Shown here: positions 61,946 through 64,000 of the stretch, in pieces
Layout: the number at the start of each line of letters is the position of its first letter
Numbering within the stretch: the stretch's first letter is position 1
Source of the DNA: Hermatobates lingyangjiaoensis
Lineage: Eukaryota; Arthropoda; Insecta; Hemiptera; Hermatobatidae
DNA length: 64,000 bases
Direction of reading: 5' to 3'
NCBI GenBank assembly: GCA_026182355.1
Contig: JAPFBL010000001.1
Location: 1,798,001-1,862,000, forward strand
Notes under the pieces: model-generated
Databases searched by the model: none
Told to the model about the DNA's origin: nothing
What the model saw: only the letters and a program-made list of their open reading frames with translations
Program-made: the position numbers and the translations under genes

Positions 61946-61978
61946 ATTATCATTGACTTTAGCTGTTTGGTTTCCCAT
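61946..61978 (-). other. Candidate 33-bp microexon
   Basis: The consensus donor AAT/GTAAGT follows an 11-codon phase 0-0 segment encoding MGNQTAKVNDN. The acceptor (GTTAGTGCTTAG) has a poor polypyrimidine tract. Inclusion would add 11 residues between exon 2 (ending TRNDE) and exon 3 (starting GEKYL), in a loop of the N-terminal domain, without a frameshift. No family knowledge supports it, so it is left out of the main model. Confidence 0.25.
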
Positions 61979-62107
61979 CTAAGCACTAACGTATTGGGTT
62001 ATGACAGTGAATCATTAACTCGTATGAGTGGGTAGATACAATTTGTTTACTTAAAGATAAGTCTGGTAAAAATATGGCGTAATCTGTTAAGTTCACACTT
62101 CTCTTAC

Positions 62108-62172
62108 CTCATCATTTCTAGTGATGGTTGCTATAGTGTTGACAATTTCTTTGAACTGCATTCTAGCAATAT
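62108..62172 (-). CDS. sowah: SOWAH exon 2: middle of the conserved N-terminal domain
   Basis: With one base from exon 1 this encodes 22 residues, positions about 43-64: DIARMQFKEIVNTIATITRN followed by DE. The pattern (F)K-x-(I/Y)-V-N-x-(I/V)-A-x-(I/V) followed by an acidic residue pair and then GEKYLELKK in exon 3 is the typical second half of the SOWAH N-terminal domain, a winged-helix-like fold by prediction in the family. The acceptor TTGTTTCAG and donor GAG/GTAAGA are both strong. It enters in phase 1 and leaves in phase 0, matching both neighbours. Its 278-bp upstream intron is the only short one seen. Confidence 0.88.
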
Positions 62173-62450
62173 CTGAAACAACGCATAACCCATATACTTA
62201 ACTATTTATAACATAAGAACATTTCATTAGGAAAACTGTTTTCATAATAAACCATGCAACACTATCATTCTTATAACGTCAAACAATTATCAACATATAT
62301 AAGTCTATTACAATTTCAATCTAAAATAATTCATTACAAAGGTAAAAACTGAGCTAAACAGGAACAAAACAAAGTTAAGTAAAAAATATTGTTATATACT
62401 TTTAATAATAGAAGGGATCAAAAGAGACTGTTCAATAACAAAAATAGTAC
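62173..62450 (-). other. sowah: Intron 1 of the SOWAH gene
   Basis: 278 bp from GTACTA (after exon 1) to TTTCAG (before exon 2), AT-rich, phase 1. No internal feature seen. Confidence 0.8.
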
Positions 62451-62577
62451 CTCTAGTAACTGGATTGGTAAGTGCTGATTTGAAATGTTTAACAAGCTCA
62501 TGATTAGTAACCTTTCCGCCTTTAAATATTATAAAATCCCGAACAGATTCTAAACTAAATGTACTCCCCGTTTCCAT
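62451..62577 (-). CDS. sowah: SOWAH exon 1: start of the protein
   Basis: It starts at ATG 62577 and encodes METGSTFSLESVRDFIIFKG followed by GKVTNHELVKHFKSALTNPV and TR, positions 1-42 plus one base. The FSLE-x-(V/L)-RDF-x(4)-GG-(K/R)-V-x-NHELV-x-HF pattern is the hallmark of the N-terminus of SOWAH proteins (sosondowah in insects; SOWAHA, B, C and D in vertebrates). The start is supported by an in-frame TGA only two codons upstream (62583-62581), a purine at -3 (GAGGGATGG context) and G at +4. The donor is GAG/GTACTA, giving phase 1. The frame continues past the donor for 18 codons as a shadow. The homology is clear; the cellular role of the family is poorly known (ankyrin adaptor proteins), so I give none. 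Confidence 0.92.
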
Positions 62578-62580
62578 CCC

Positions 62581-62613
62581 TCATAACTCAAGAAACCTGA
62601 AGAGAACCTCCAT
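62581..62613 (-). promoter_or_regulatory. Upstream ORF of ten codons
   Basis: If the transcript starts at or before about 62614, ATG 62613 opens MEVLFRFLEL and stops at TGA 62583-62581, three bases before the main ATG and in the same frame. A second overlapping ATG (TTATGAGGG, 62585) opens a frame that ends inside exon 1. Such short upstream frames often lower translation of the main ORF. The transcript start is not known, so this is conditional. Confidence 0.4.
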
Positions 62614-62637
62614 GTCAATATCAACAAACGGTACTAG

Positions 62638-62648
62638 CAGTGTTGCCA
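62638..62648 (-). promoter_or_regulatory. Motif-1-like core promoter box TGGCAACACTG
   Basis: Read toward the gene, TGGCAACACTG lies 61-71 bp upstream of the start codon. It differs from the Drosophila core promoter Motif 1 (YGGTCACACTR) by CA for TC, and is in the same orientation relative to transcription. No TATA box is evident. An identical box occurs in the intronic duplicate at 60333-60323. Function is inferred from position and similarity only. Confidence 0.4.
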
Positions 62649-63035
62649 GCCCTGCCAAGCAAAATATTATTTCTTCCACTAGAACTTACTCCATTCATTA
62701 TTTATAAAATTTAAAATAATATTAATGACTTATGACCATAATTATCTTTCCGTACTTAACAAACTATACTATACAATTATATTTTAAGAAATTATCAGTC
62801 ACGACAATATTGTATTGAATAGTTTTAAATAATATTAAATGGTTGGTTGGCATATTCCCTTGCAGTTTCATAACTATCCCAGGTTCTTTTAAATATTTCC
62901 TGTTATCATTTTAATTTCTTAAATATGTTAAAATTAATTTAAATTTGTTTCATAATAACTAATATGACACAAATTCAAAAGTAAATAAACTACAGAATAG
63001 TCAGAAACCATGATTTCATCTGGTTGAGACAGATG
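62638..63035 (-). repeat. Promoter-side copy of the duplicated segment
   Basis: About 400 bp directly upstream of the SOWAH start, collinear with 60323-60800 inside intron 2 (offset about 2.3 kb). It ends near AACCATGATTTCATCTGGTTG. Beyond it, 63036-64000 is AT-rich and I see no exon, repeat or gene. Confidence 0.6.
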
Positions 63036-64000
63036 TACAACATATGTAGGAATACTGTAATAACATGATATCTGCTATCCTCTATGGTAATAAAAATATG
63101 CATTCGTTTCCATAACATAGAAGAAAGTCCTTCTTATTCTTAAAAGTTTTGATTCATTTATATTTTATCTGATAAATGGAGTAAAATTATTTTATAAAAT
63201 TAAGACTGATGGAAAAAAGTTAAAATCAATTTTTTTGATACAGAACTATAAGTAAATTAAAATGGCCATGAAAAAAATAGAATGAAGCTCCATGGACTTC
63301 ACGTAATGAGGTTCCTTGAATCCATTTTTCTCTGATGAATACAATTGCACATGTACTCAAAATGTTGCAATCTCTCCATTAGTCTCACCTTTAACATCTT
63401 AATGCAATTTATCAGGTATATGGTACTCCGTAGAGAAATTAATTTCATTGTTTTGAGACAGTATTTAGATTCAAGAAAATAGGAATAATATTTTATCTCT
63501 GGGAACATCAGGAGAATGTATTTTATCGCAGTTTGTAACAAAAGAAAAAGTACTAATTATTTCCAGATTTTATCGTTGTTGTAGACATTTTAAATGCTTT
63601 TGGCATTGTCTTTATGAAAGTAATTAATGATAAAAATTAATTTTAGTTCAGATTATTAGAAGAGTTTGTAAAAAGGTAAAAAGAGTATTAAACCCTCTTG
63701 TAAACTTATCTCATAATTTTATGAATATCACTTGTTCACAAAGTATGTAATTTATAAGAATAATATTTTTTTTAAAAAACATTAGAATAATAATTAATCA
63801 TGTATAATCAAACAATTAATGTATATGTATTTGAAGATTATTAAAGAAAAAATAAATTCATTACTAACACAATCATTTAAAACAAATAATTAATCATTTA
63901 AATAAAATGTTAAAGTATACCAATCTAAATAAAGTAATAACAGAAAAACAGTTATTTTTATTTTTCTTTGCATATTAAAGATTTTGTATAACTTTTCCCA

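Larger units (their letters stand above)
43157..62107 (-). other. sowah: Intron 2 of the SOWAH gene
   Basis: About 19 kb from GTAAGAG after exon 2 to the acceptor of exon 3. Contents: repeat R1 (46005-46675), a tandem dimer (47430-47625), a SINE fragment (49500-49680), Penelope pieces (50790-50925, 53705-54115, 57070-57530), a SINE (51741-52069), a helicase relic (55020-56045), broken coding-like frames (57880-59180), the promoter-like duplicate (60323-60800) and two candidate microexons (61843-61871, 61946-61978). I see nothing definite in 43250-46000, 47650-49490, 52080-53690, 54130-55010 or 59190-60310. The TAA/ATT-rich stretches at 45650-45740 and 60400-60470 are simple repeats. Confidence 0.75.

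Noticed and set aside
1..64000. CRISPR arrays, rRNA genes, bacterial operons or phage
   Set aside because: Nothing of the kind is visible; all repeats seen are eukaryotic microsatellites, minisatellites or transposons.

Overview
This is a eukaryotic, AT-rich (by eye about two thirds A+T) genomic window. One spliced gene on the minus strand spans nearly all of it: the N-terminal two thirds of a SOWAH-family (sosondowah, ankyrin-repeat) protein. The start codon is at 62577. Six coding exons follow (62577-62451, 62172-62108, 43156-42647, 38400-38290, 17778-17734, 12384-12277). They join in frame through consensus GT-AG sites into 322 codons. The gene then runs off the left end, before the ankyrin repeats are completed. 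Large introns full of transposons, a tRNA-headed SINE, Penelope-like retroelements, a Helitron-type helicase and a hAT element suggest an animal, probably an arthropod. I cannot name the species.

Layout from the 5' end of the gene (right) to the left. 62578-64000 is the presumed promoter side, with a Motif-1-like box 61 bp upstream of the ATG and a short upstream ORF. Exons 1 and 2 sit close together. Intron 2 (19 kb) holds a second copy of the promoter segment, Penelope pieces, a PIF1/Helitron helicase relic, SINEs and broken coding-like stretches. Exon 3 is a long Pro/Ser-rich linker exon. Intron 3 holds a clean SINE with a 14-bp target duplication and an old repeat split by another SINE. 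Exon 4 follows. Intron 4 (20.5 kb) holds a degenerate 70-bp minisatellite, a second Helitron relic, Penelope palindromes, a complete non-autonomous hAT element with an 8-bp target duplication, and several GC-rich islands. Exon 5 is only 45 bp. Intron 5 has a 45-bp minisatellite with higher-order 225-bp structure, interrupted by a palindromic Penelope insertion. Exon 6 starts the ankyrin region, and the partial last intron fills 1-12276.

The most unusual theme is at least five Penelope-like repeat families (called ACGCGT, AGATCT, ACGT, ATAT and AATT below, after their palindromes). Each carries a short hammerhead-ribozyme-like core, CTGANGA - hairpin - GAA - palindrome - H. Most sit as large inverted repeats and some lie beside coding remnants of a Penelope-type ORF. 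No complete second protein-coding gene, rRNA gene, functional tRNA gene or CRISPR array was seen.
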